Positions 42,778 through 50,264 of a stretch of 64,000 bases of DNA are shown piece after piece. Where the stretch lies: assembly GCA_964574325.1 (NCBI GenBank), contig CAZNMY010000020.1, positions 7,170-71,169 of the forward strand, in the 5' to 3' direction. The notes beneath the pieces are model-generated. The model saw nothing but the letters and a program-made list of their open reading frames with translations. It made no database searches and had not been told where the DNA came from. The stretch is from CAMDPA01 sp964574325. GTDB lineage: Bacteria > Pseudomonadota > Alphaproteobacteria > Rhizobiales > Hyphomicrobiaceae. The translations under genes and the position numbers were made by a program. The first letter of the stretch is position 1; every line of letters starts with the position of its first letter.

Positions 42778-42933
42778 CTATCGGCTGACGCCGCAGTCGG
42801 AAGACGCCGCCTGCGCGTGCGTGACGTGGAAGGGGTTTGCAACCGTTACCCATGGAACGATGGCCATGACGAAGAAGAACCCGAGTAGGAAGTACGGGAT
42901 TGCGACGCGAGCTTCTTCGCGAACGGCGGCCAT
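42778..42933 (-). CDS. Small (51-aa) single-pass membrane protein
   Basis: This is a short minus-strand ORF read by hand from ATG 42933 to TAG 42778. GGGGAG lies 7 nt before the ATG, one of the clearest ribosome sites in the region. The protein starts MAAVREEARVAIPYFLLGFF, with a hydrophobic helix at about 11-31 (continuing FVMAIVPWVTV), and ends HAQAASSDCGVSR. No family was recognised. The helix plus strong ribosome site support a real gene in an otherwise empty 690-bp gap. It would terminate at the adjacent palindrome. Confidence 0.6.
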   Translation of the reverse strand: MAAVREEARVAIPYFLLGFFFVMAIVPWVTVANPFHVTHAQAASSDCGVSR

Positions 42934-43271
42934 TGTTCAACTCCCCATGTCAACTTCATTCCGACTTTTTCCACAGTAATGTTTCACGTCCACAACTGGC
43001 AATCTCAAAGTGTCAGCCTACACGCAATTGGTTCGCGCCCTGTTGCAGTTCGAACCTCGTCGGCCAGTGCTCGTCTGCCAATGCTCGCCGACAAGTGCTC
43101 GTCGACGATTGGCGGAACATGGAACGCCCTCGCCTCGCCGCCGCTCCACCAGGTCGCGGCCTGATCCGCGCCCCTCACGATCGCTTCCCAGCGTTGGTGA
43201 AGTGTCGACATCGGCCCGTGCCGCAGTTGGACAGTGACCGGGATAGGCATTAGACCGGACTTCGAAACGGC

Positions 43272-43292
43272 GTCGGACCCTCCGGGTCCGGC
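43272..43292. repeat. Dispersed palindrome family, copy 4 (diverged)
   Basis: GTCGGACCC and GGGTCCGGC arms around TCC: eight of nine positions pair. The core GGACCC-NNN-GGGTCC is shared with copies 1-3 with a substituted arm. Confidence 0.6.
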
Positions 43293-43354
43293 ACCGCAAC
43301 GATCACGCGCCCGCCCTCGCCCGCGTAGCGCAATCCGAAGCACTCGAATTACCC

Positions 43355-43381
43355 CGGTGTCAGACCCGGAGGGTCCGATAC
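43355..43381. repeat. Dispersed palindrome family, copy 5 (diverged)
   Basis: GGTGTCAGACCC and GGGTCCGATACC arms around GGA: 12 positions, of which two pair only as G-T/A-C type changes. It ends 20 bp before the amidohydrolase ATG, so it would lie in that gene's leader close to the ribosome site. Confidence 0.65.
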
Positions 43382-43400
43382 CGCATCCCAGGAGCCCACC

Positions 43401-44378
43401 ATGATCGTCGACTGCCACGCCCATCTCATCCCGCAATCGCTGCTGCAGCAGGCGCAGAAGGATGCCGCGCACTTCCCCAACGTGAAGCTGAACCCGGCGG
43501 GCGAAAGCCTCGGCTTCCAGTTCGCGACCTCGAAGGCGACGCGCCCCGCGATGAAGGGCCTCTACGATCTCCCCGGCCGCGTGAAGTGGATGGCCGACAA
43601 CGGCATCGACCGTCAGGTCTGCGGCGGCTGGCTCGACATGATGGGCAACGAGTTGCCGGCCGCCGAAGGCCAGCGCTGGAACCGCATGGCCAACGAGCAC
43701 ATGCTCTCGGTCGCCAAGTCCGAGAGCAAGATCATCCCGCTCGCGGCCCTGCCGATGCAGGACGGCGCGATGGCCGCCGAGGAGCTCAAGTGGGCGCACA
43801 GACAAGGCTTCAAGGGCGCGATGATCGGCACCCAGCCCAAGGGCGTCGGCGGCGTTCTCGACGATCCCTCGCTCGACGTATTCTGGAAGACGGCGGACGA
43901 CCTCGGCTCGGCGATCTTCTTCCATCCCGTGTTCGAGAGCGGCGACAACCGCGTCCACGACTACGGCATGGCCAACGCCATCGGCCGCATTACGGACTCG
44001 ATGATCGCCCTCGGCCGCCTGATCTACGCAGGCCATATCCTGAAATATAAAAACGTGAAATTCATCGCCGGCATCGGCGGCGCGGGCTTGCCCTACATCG
44101 CCGGCCGCCTGCGCCGCAACTACGGCGTCGAAGCCGGCAAGGTCGCCGATCCCGATGCGTCGCTCGCGGCCCTCTGGTACGACGCGCTGGTGCAGGACGT
44201 CGGCGTATTGAAGTTCCTCGCCTCCAAGGTCGGCACCGACCGGATGATGATGGGCTCGGACGCGCCATTCCCGATCGGCGATCTCTCGATGCCCCAGAAG
44301 ATCATCACCGAAGCCGGCTTCAGCCCGTCGGAAGTCGCCTCGATCAACGGCGGATTGGCCGCCAAGATTTTCGGCTGA
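43401..44378 (+). CDS. Amidohydrolase-2 family protein (ACMSD-like decarboxylase)
   Basis: The product is 325 aa with AGGAG 7 nt before the ATG. The metal-site HxH is at the N-terminus (VDCHAHLIP), a later His is in IFFHPVFE, and the C-terminal Asp is in MMGSDAPFPIGDLSMPQKII. This is the layout of aminocarboxymuconate-semialdehyde decarboxylase and related nonhydrolytic decarboxylases/hydratases of aromatic catabolism. With the UbiD-like gene and the Mo hydroxylase, it suggests degradation of an aromatic or heterocyclic acid. Confidence 0.88.
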   Translation: MIVDCHAHLIPQSLLQQAQKDAAHFPNVKLNPAGESLGFQFATSKATRPAMKGLYDLPGRVKWMADNGIDRQVCGGWLDMMGNELPAAEGQRWNRMANEHMLSVAKSESKIIPLAALPMQDGAMAAEELKWAHRQGFKGAMIGTQPKGVGGVLDDPSLDVFWKTADDLGSAIFFHPVFESGDNRVHDYGMANAIGRITDSMIALGRLIYAGHILKYKNVKFIAGIGGAGLPYIAGRLRRNYGVEAGKVADPDASLAALWYDALVQDVGVLKFLASKVGTDRMMMGSDAPFPIGDLSMPQKIITEAGFSPSEVASINGGLAAKIFG

Positions 44379-44476
44379 CGCGGCCTCGTGAGACCGTGAT
44401 TTCGGCGGATGGCTTTCGGGCCACCGCCGATGTCTGCTAGAATCAGCTCGTCGCACGTAGCCAGGCACTCGCGAAA

Positions 44477-44803
44477 ATGCATCCCGCGGTCGAAAACCAG
44501 TTGCGCGAGAAGGCAGCGGATTTGTCCGCAGCTTGCAGGCGCTTCGGCGTTGAGCGCCTCGATCTGTTCGGCTCGGCCGTCACGGGAGCGTTCGATCCGG
44601 CTACGAGCGATCTCGACTTCCTGGTGGAGTTCGATGCGGGCGCTCGCGATCAAGCCTTCGATCATTACTTCGGATTGAAGGAGCGACTGAGCGCTCTACT
44701 TTCATTTCCCGTAGAACTCGTGACGCGGCGGTCGCTTCGCAAGCCGATACTGATCGACGAGATCGAGCGCAACAGGACGCCGGTGTATGCCTCATCGCCC
44801 TGA
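44477..44803 (+). CDS. mntA: MntA-type nucleotidyltransferase antitoxin
   Basis: The product is 108 aa with the minimal nucleotidyltransferase motif GSAVTGAFDPATSDLDFLVE, i.e. Gly32-Ser33 with Asp45 and Asp47 as metal ligands. In type VII toxin-antitoxin systems MntA AMPylates and so neutralises the HEPN toxin. The gene overlaps the HEPN gene by 17 bp, the standard arrangement. The strong pairing supports the call even though orphan MNT proteins exist. Confidence 0.9.
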   Translation: MHPAVENQLREKAADLSAACRRFGVERLDLFGSAVTGAFDPATSDLDFLVEFDAGARDQAFDHYFGLKERLSALLSFPVELVTRRSLRKPILIDEIERNRTPVYASSP

Positions 44804-45128
44804 TAAGCTCATCGCAGACATGATTGCCGCCGCCGAAGCCATTGCCGTCTTCACAGCAGCCCGCCCACGCGCAGACTACGATAACGACCTGATGCTTCGA
44901 TCCGCCGTCGAGCGACAATTCGAAATCCTGCGCGAGGCCCTGCGCCGTCTCGACCAATTGGCACCTGAACTGACCGCGCGGATAACCGACCATCGGCGAA
45001 TCATCGATTTCCGCAATCTGATCGCACATGGATACGACGCGATCGATCCAGACATCGTCTGGCAGGTGGTTCTCGACAAGCTTCCCGTTCAATTGAACGA
45101 AGCCCGCCTGCTTTTGTCCGAGCAATAG
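44787..45128 (+). CDS. hepT: HepT-type HEPN ribonuclease toxin
   Basis: The product is 113 aa, all-helical, with the HEPN active-site motif Rx4H followed by Tyr: FRNLIAHGY (Arg76, His81, Tyr83). HepT cleaves RNA, and the tyrosine is the AMPylation target of MntA in characterised systems. It overlaps mntA and ends 46 bp before a UbiD-like gene. All catalytic residues are intact. Confidence 0.92.
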   Translation: MPHRPDKLIADMIAAAEAIAVFTAARPRADYDNDLMLRSAVERQFEILREALRRLDQLAPELTARITDHRRIIDFRNLIAHGYDAIDPDIVWQVVLDKLPVQLNEARLLLSEQ

Positions 45129-45174
45129 GTTTCCAAAGCTCCCCGATCGTCTGACCGAATGAAGAGGAACTAAC

Positions 45175-46809
45175 ATGACCAAGCGCGCCTATCGCGATCT
45201 GCACGAGCACCTCGACGAACTGAAGAAGAAGGGTCTCCTCGTCACCGTCGACCGCAAGATCGACAAGGACAGTGAGCTTCACGCGCTCGTGCGCTGGCAG
45301 TTCGTCGGCGGCCTGAAGGAGGAGGAGCGCAAGGCGTTTCTGTTCACCAACATCGTCGACGGCAAGGGCAGGAAATACGACATGCCCGTCGTCGTCGGCG
45401 CGCTCGCGGCCAACCGCGCGGTCTACTCGGTCGGCATGGACGCCCCTGTCGAGAAGATCCAGGACAAGTGGGACAACGCCATCGCGCATCCCGTTCCGCC
45501 CGTCATCGTCGAGAAGGCGGCGTGCCAGGAGGTCGTGCACACCGGCAACGACCTGATGGGCGAGGGCAAGGGCCTCGGCATCCTGCCGATCCCGATCTCG
45601 ACGCCGGGCTTCGACAGCGCGCCGACGCTGACGGCTGCCAATGTGGTGACGAAAGATCCCGGCAGCGGCGTCTCCAACATGGGCACGTACCGCTGCGCGC
45701 TGAAATCGTCGAACCGTCTCGTCGTGCGCATGGCGACGCGCGTCGGAGGTGCGGGCGGCTATCGCCACTACGTCGCCCACCAGAAGCGCGGCGACAAGGA
45801 GATGCCCTGCGCCATCGTGCTCGGCGCGCCGCCGATGGTGATGTTCATGGGCCCGCAGAAGCTGCCGCTCGACGCCGACGAAGTGCCGGTGGCCGGCGGC
45901 CTCGCAGGCGGCCCGATCGCGATGGTCAAGTGCAAGACGGTCGACCTCATGGTGCCCGCCGAAAGTGAGATCGTCATCGAGGGAATGATCGACACCGAGT
46001 ACGTCGAGCCCGAGGCGCCGTTCGGCGAGAGCCACGGCCACGTCGCGCTCGAGGAATACAACATGCCGATGCGGGTCACCGCGATCACGCATCGCAAGAA
46101 GGCGATCGTGCCGTCGTATCTCAGCCAGGTCGCGCCGTCTGAATCGAGCGTCATCAAGCGCGTCGCTTACGAGCCGCTGTTCCTCAAGCACCTGCGCGAC
46201 GACCTCAACATCAAGGGCGTCAGCCGCGTCTCTCTGCACGAGCCGCTGACCGGCCTGCTCCGCCTCACCATCGTGACGTGCGGTCGCGACATGCCCGACA
46301 CCGAAGTCTGGCGCGCGCTCTATGGTGCCGCCTTCTTCAAGGGCGACTGCGGCAAGATCACCGTTGCCGTGAACGAGGACATCGACCCCGACAACATGGA
46401 CGCGGTGTGGTGGGCGATCGCCTACCGCTCCAATCCCATCCAGGACGTCAAGCTGCTGGAGCGGCGCGGCCAGGGTCACGGCCCCAAGCGCGAGCACGGC
46501 ACCGAGCGCGACTCGACGATGCTGATCGACGCCACGATGAAGTCCGCCATGCCGCCGCTCGCGTTGCCCAAGCAGGAATACATGGAAAAGGCGAAGGGCA
46601 TCTGGGACGAGCTCGGCCTGCCCGCCTTGAAGCCGCAGCCGCCGTGGTTCGGCTATTCCCTCGGCGACTGGCTGCCGGAGTGGGACACCGCCGCCCTCCG
46701 CGCCGTCAAGGGCGACTGGCTCGAGAACGGCCGCATATCCGAACAACACAAGAAGAAGGGCCTCAAGCCCGAAACCAAGTTCCGCCCCGACGAGACGAAC
46801 GAGGATTGA
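45175..46809 (+). CDS. UbiD-family (prenylated-FMN) decarboxylase
   Basis: The product is 544 aa with GAGGAAC upstream. UbiD features are SNMGTYRCALKSSNRLVVRM (metal/prFMN site), HPVPPVIVEKAACQEVVH, and the acidic catalytic stretch GMIDTEYVEPEAPFGESHGH. These enzymes reversibly decarboxylate aromatic or unsaturated acids using prFMN made by UbiX. It is divergent from E. coli UbiD (ubiquinone synthesis) and in catabolic context, so an aromatic-acid decarboxylase is more likely. No ubiX is in the window. Confidence 0.9.
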   Translation: MTKRAYRDLHEHLDELKKKGLLVTVDRKIDKDSELHALVRWQFVGGLKEEERKAFLFTNIVDGKGRKYDMPVVVGALAANRAVYSVGMDAPVEKIQDKWDNAIAHPVPPVIVEKAACQEVVHTGNDLMGEGKGLGILPIPISTPGFDSAPTLTAANVVTKDPGSGVSNMGTYRCALKSSNRLVVRMATRVGGAGGYRHYVAHQKRGDKEMPCAIVLGAPPMVMFMGPQKLPLDADEVPVAGGLAGGPIAMVKCKTVDLMVPAESEIVIEGMIDTEYVEPEAPFGESHGHVALEEYNMPMRVTAITHRKKAIVPSYLSQVAPSESSVIKRVAYEPLFLKHLRDDLNIKGVSRVSLHEPLTGLLRLTIVTCGRDMPDTEVWRALYGAAFFKGDCGKITVAVNEDIDPDNMDAVWWAIAYRSNPIQDVKLLERRGQGHGPKREHGTERDSTMLIDATMKSAMPPLALPKQEYMEKAKGIWDELGLPALKPQPPWFGYSLGDWLPEWDTAALRAVKGDWLENGRISEQHKKKGLKPETKFRPDETNED

Positions 46810-46828
46810 AGCATGATCGCGCTCGCAA

Positions 46829-46878
46829 TTCTCCTCCCCCCTTGCGGGGGAGGTGGCGCGTAGCGCCGGAGGGGGGAG
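46829..46878. repeat. GC-rich dispersed repeat (same element as at 40156)
   Basis: TCTCCTCCCCCCTTGCGGGG, then GAGGTGGCGCGTAGCGCCGG and AGGGGGG. It contains two nested palindromes (CCCCC...GGGGG and GGCGC-GTA-GCGCC). It lies between the convergent UbiD-like and small membrane protein genes and could terminate both. Confidence 0.75.
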
Positions 46879-46888
46879 CCGGGCGACG

Positions 46889-47116
46889 TCAAATCGCCAG
46901 CAGCAGCAGCGCAACCTCGAACATCGCCATCGAACCGCCCGCAAGTGCCGCGATTGCCCACAGGTCTGTCTGCAGCACCAGCGCCGGCACGCCCAGCAGC
47001 AGCATGTGCGCGGCGATCCGGCGCGCCTTGATCTCTGCGAGAGACGGCCGGAACACGACGTAGAACAACAGCAGCACGAGTGTAGTCGTCAGAACGCTTC
47101 CGATCAGGAACTCCAT
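46889..47116 (-). CDS. Small membrane protein (75 aa)
   Basis: From ATG 47116 with GAGG 8 nt upstream. The N-terminal helix MEFLIGSVLTTTLVLLLFYV is followed by a short basic loop (RPSLAEIKARR) and two more hydrophobic stretches (HMLLLGVPALVL and GGSMAMFEVALLLLAI). It has two to three transmembrane helices. The in-frame codons upstream of 47116 lack a ribosome site. No family was recognised. It lies downstream of tatC on the same strand. Confidence 0.6.
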   Translation of the reverse strand: MEFLIGSVLTTTLVLLLFYVVFRPSLAEIKARRIAAHMLLLGVPALVLQTDLWAIAALAGGSMAMFEVALLLLAI

Positions 47117-47266
47117 CTGCGCAACCTCTGTCCCGGCGCTTCGCTCGCGCAGCATGTAGCTATCGAACGCCGTCGACGCACTCGGCCCGATGGCCAAGTC
47201 TGGCTGCCGCGATGTCGCAGCAGGCATCGAGCGAAACACCAGCGAACGGAACGCCGGGACGCTCGC

Positions 47267-48115
47267 TCAGGTCGCGTCGTCGTACTTCTTCGACTGCCCC
47301 TGAACCCGTTCGACCGCGAGAATTGAGATCTCGTAAAGCAGCACCGTCGGCAGCGCCATCGCGATCTGGCTGATCGGGTCGGGTGGCGTCAGCACGGCAG
47401 CGACGGCGAAGATCGCCACGATCGCCCAGCGCCGCTTTTCGCGCAGCGCCGATGCCGTAACGAGGCCCGCCCGCGCCAGCAGCGTCAGCACGACGGGCAG
47501 CTGGAAAACGATGCCGAAGCCGAAGATCAGCGTCATGATCAGCGACAGGTACTCGTTGACCTTGAACATCGGGTCGATCTTGGTCAGCTCGTCCGTCGGC
47601 AGCAGGCTGAAGGAAAAGCTCATCAGCAGCGGCATCGCGATGAAATAGACGACGCTCGCCCCGATCGTGAACAGGATCGGCGTCGCCATCAGATACGGTC
47701 GGAACGCATCGCGCTCGTTTTCGTAGAGACCCGGCGCCACGAACTTGTAGATCTGGTTGGCGATCACCGGAAAGGCGAGAAAGCCCGCACCGAACATCGC
47801 CACCTTCAGGTTGGTGAAGAAGTATTCCAGCGGTCCCGTGATGACGAGCTTGGGATCGCCGAGGCTCTTGGGCCAGACCCAGACCAGCGGCAGCGTCAGA
47901 ATGTTGTAGATGTATTTCGCCACCGCAAAGCACAGCACGAACATCACGGCGAACGCGATCAGCGAATAGATCAGCCGCTGGCGCAGCTCGACCAGATGAT
48001 CCATCAGCGGCATGCGGGAGGCGTCGATGTCCTCCTGGCCCGGCCGGTTCGGCTCGCCGCTGCTACTGCTGCCGTGCGATGGTGTCATGTCTTGCATCGC
48101 CGCGGCCTCACGCAT
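47267..48115 (-). CDS. tatC: Sec-independent (Tat) translocase subunit TatC
   Basis: TatC recognises twin-arginine signal peptides and forms the Tat receptor with TatB. The 282-aa product has the usual six transmembrane helices and the conserved N-terminal MPLMDHLVELRQRLIYSLIA, FAPGLYENERD-like loop (VAPGLYENERDAFRPY) and TPPDPISQIAMALP. The first 33 or so residues are an extra Ser/Gly-rich extension. It overlaps tatB by 8 bp; ATG 48097 with GAGG upstream is an alternative start. serS, often next to tatC in this order, is not here. Confidence 0.96.
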   Translation of the reverse strand: MREAAAMQDMTPSHGSSSSGEPNRPGQEDIDASRMPLMDHLVELRQRLIYSLIAFAVMFVLCFAVAKYIYNILTLPLVWVWPKSLGDPKLVITGPLEYFFTNLKVAMFGAGFLAFPVIANQIYKFVAPGLYENERDAFRPYLMATPILFTIGASVVYFIAMPLLMSFSFSLLPTDELTKIDPMFKVNEYLSLIMTLIFGFGIVFQLPVVLTLLARAGLVTASALREKRRWAIVAIFAVAAVLTPPDPISQIAMALPTVLLYEISILAVERVQGQSKKYDDAT

Positions 48116-48602
48116 TCACCTTGGAAGACTCTGGCACCTTGGAAGCGGCAGGTCCATCCGGCGGCGCCGCAGCGGCTGCAGCCGCGATCGCCGCAGCACC
48201 TGCCCCTTGCACGGGGGCCTGAGGCGGCGACCTGTCGTCGCTCACGCCCATCGGCAGGCCGTTGGCATCGTGCATATCGGCTGAGTTGGTGACGCCGATC
48301 CCCTGCGCTGTCTCGTCGAGTTCACGCTTCAGCGAGCCGATCTCGGTGTCCACCGAACGCTCGACGTCGCGGAACGTATTCTCCGCGTCCGTCTTGATGT
48401 TCTCCACGTCCTTGCGGAGCTGATCGAGCTCGCTCTCGCGCATCGCCTCGTCGAACTGCGCCCGGAACTCAGCCGCCTGGCGCTTGATCACGCCGAGGTA
48501 CTTGCCGACGGTACGCAGCAGAGTCGGCAATTCCTTCGGGCCCACGACGATGAGGGCCACGATGCCTATGACGAGGATCTCCTGCCACGCGATGTCGAAC
48601 AT
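48108..48602 (-). CDS. tatB: Tat translocase subunit TatB
   Basis: The product is 164 aa. The N-terminal helix MFDIAWQEILVIGIVALIVV is followed by GPKELPTLLRTVGKYLG, the TatB signature with the Glu in the membrane helix and Gly-Pro hinge. A long amphipathic/coiled-coil region (about 30-105) and an Ala/Pro-rich tail follow. It forms the TatBC signal-peptide receptor. Overlaps tatC; 227 bp separate it from tatA, a gap with a small hairpin (TCACC-CCTGT-GGTGA near 48690) and no gene. Confidence 0.95.
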   Translation of the reverse strand: MFDIAWQEILVIGIVALIVVGPKELPTLLRTVGKYLGVIKRQAAEFRAQFDEAMRESELDQLRKDVENIKTDAENTFRDVERSVDTEIGSLKRELDETAQGIGVTNSADMHDANGLPMGVSDDRSPPQAPVQGAGAAAIAAAAAAAPPDGPAASKVPESSKVNA

Positions 48603-48829
48603 ACTTCAATCCTGACGTCTGGTCTCGGGCGCCCCGGCAGCCGCTGCCACCTTGGGTCCTTGACATGACGTATGGGGCCGCGCCCCGATGATCACCCCTG
48701 TGGTGACCATCATTAGATGCCCGACCTCTACGCTTAGTGAAACAAATTACTCGCCGTCTCGTGAACGCCGGCGGAAATCAAGGCACTGCCCCGAGTTTCC
48801 GTGGCGCCGCAGGCCATAGGCCGTGAGCC

Positions 48830-49075
48830 TCAACCGACTTTCGACTTGTCGGGCGAACTCTGCGCCGCCGTTCCTGCCGAACCCTCGATCGTCTTGGGGT
48901 CCTTCTTGGCGTCGTCGCCCGGCTTGGCGGCCGCATCGTCTTCGGCCATCCCCTTCTTGAAGCTCTTTATGCCCTTCGCCACGTCGCCCATGATCTCGGA
49001 GATCTTGCCCCGGCCGAACAAGAGAACGACGATCAGCAGCAGAATGACCCAATGCCAGATGCTGGTTGCACCCAT
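48830..49075 (-). CDS. tatA: Tat translocase subunit TatA
   Basis: The product is 81 aa: a short N-terminal transmembrane helix (WHWVILLLIVVLLF, about 7-20), the FGRGKI hinge (FGxGK-type), then an amphipathic helix (ISEIMGDVAKGIKSFKKGM) and an acidic/lysine-rich tail. TatA oligomers form the protein-conducting element. First tat gene in the order tatA-tatB-tatC on the minus strand. Confidence 0.95.
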   Translation of the reverse strand: MGATSIWHWVILLLIVVLLFGRGKISEIMGDVAKGIKSFKKGMAEDDAAAKPGDDAKKDPKTIEGSAGTAAQSSPDKSKVG

Positions 49076-49280
49076 TGAACTTAGCTCCCTTGCGGCGCCG
49101 TAGTCGTGACCTGCGATCGCCCATGTCTCGGATTGGCCGACACTATCGCAGATCGGGCATATGGGGGCAAGGCCGCCGCGCGTCCAGCGGGCTGCTGCAA
49201 CCGGCTGGAAAATTCAATCATTTTCGCCCCACCCCATTGCCCGAAAAGAGACAGGACCCGGGGTGCGCAAGAAAGGCTTA

Positions 49281-50264
49281 TCACCTATCGCCGCCGTCCT
49301 CTCGCGGAGGCAGGGCCGCATCCGGCCCTTGCGCAGCCTCTTCCGCGTCCTCGTCCCCCGCGAACATCTCGGGGCCCAGCCCTTCCGCTTCGTCCTCGTC
49401 CTCGATCGGTTCCTCCAGCTGCAGCTCGCTCTGCAGCGGCTCGTCGCCTTCGCCAGCATCCTCGAGCGGCAACTCGTCGGGCATCAGTGCCGCTGCATCC
49501 TTCGGCTCCGGCACCTTGAAGTCCGGTGGCAGGTTGGCGTCGAGCAGGCCGGCCGCCTTGAGATCCGCGAGCCCCGGCAGGTCCTTTACCGCTTCGAGAC
49601 CGAAATGCTCCAGGAAGCGCTCCGTCGTCCCATAGGTGATCGGCTTGCCGGGCGCACGCCGACGCCCGCGCGGACGGACCCACCCCGCCTCCATCAGCAC
49701 GTCCAGCGTGCCCTTTGAGATCGTGACGCCGCGCACCTCCTCGATTTCCGCGCGCGTCACCGGCTGGTGATAGGCGACGATCGCCAGCGTTTCGAGCGCC
49801 GCCCTGGAAAGCCGCCGCTCCTGCTTGGAATGGCGCTCCAGAACCCACGACAGGTCTTCCGCGGTTCGGAACGCCCACTTGCCCGCGACCTTGACCAGAT
49901 TGACGCCGCGCCCCGCATAAGTTTCCGCGAGTTCGGCCAGCAATGACGCGACGCTGTCGCCCGCCTTCAGATATGTCGCCAGCCGCGCCTCGTCCTGCGG
50001 CTCGGCAGCCGCGAAGATCACCGCTTCGAGAATGCGCAGCTTCTCCGCCCGCTCGGGATCGGGCTTGGGAGCCTCGCGGACAACCCCAGGCCCTGCCGTC
50101 GTGCTCTCCTCGATCGTGCTGATGAGATCGTGCACCGGGTTCGCGTCGCGCGCGATGCTGGCCTCAGCGGCGTTCGCAGTGCCGCTCTCGACCACCTTCA
50201 GCCGTGGCGGTGCGCCCCGACCACCACCATCCTGCCCGGCTCCATCCCGCGACATCGCCCTCAA
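49281..50264 (-). CDS. scpB: Segregation and condensation protein ScpB
   Basis: ScpB is the winged-helix subunit of the Smc-ScpAB condensin. The 327-aa product has a disordered N-terminus (1-75), the two winged-helix domains (LRILEAVIFAAAEP, ALETLAIVAYHQPVTRAEIE, EVRGVTISKGTLDVLMEAGW) and TYGTTERFLEHFGL. A long acidic tail (about 245-327) is larger than in Bacillus ScpB. Its ATG overlaps the scpA stop by four bases. Confidence 0.95.
   Translation of the reverse strand: MRAMSRDGAGQDGGGRGAPPRLKVVESGTANAAEASIARDANPVHDLISTIEESTTAGPGVVREAPKPDPERAEKLRILEAVIFAAAEPQDEARLATYLKAGDSVASLLAELAETYAGRGVNLVKVAGKWAFRTAEDLSWVLERHSKQERRLSRAALETLAIVAYHQPVTRAEIEEVRGVTISKGTLDVLMEAGWVRPRGRRRAPGKPITYGTTERFLEHFGLEAVKDLPGLADLKAAGLLDANLPPDFKVPEPKDAAALMPDELPLEDAGEGDEPLQSELQLEEPIEDEDEAEGLGPEMFAGDEDAEEAAQGPDAALPPREDGGDR

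Larger units (their letters stand above)
42934..43400. other. 467-bp intergenic region with repeats, no further gene supported
   Basis: This lies upstream of the amidohydrolase. It contains the promoter region of the 51-aa gene (AT-rich TTTTTCCACAGTAATG near 42965), a degenerate 14-15 bp triple repeat with core GACGAGCA on the minus strand (43062-43108), and two palindrome copies (43272, 43355). The ORFs crossing it have no ribosome site or family similarity. Confidence 0.5.

Noticed and set aside
42667..43381. Possible CRISPR array from regularly recurring CAGACCC motifs
   Set aside because: Spacing is irregular, each unit is itself a palindrome with variable arms, spacers are not of uniform length, and no cas gene is present.
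43005..44468. 487-codon minus-strand frame opposite the amidohydrolase
   Set aside because: The plus-strand amidohydrolase is well supported; the antisense reading has no ribosome site or motifs.
49076..49280. tRNA gene near the tat/scp block
   Set aside because: No cloverleaf with TTCNANNC T-arm or acceptor pairing was found in the gap.
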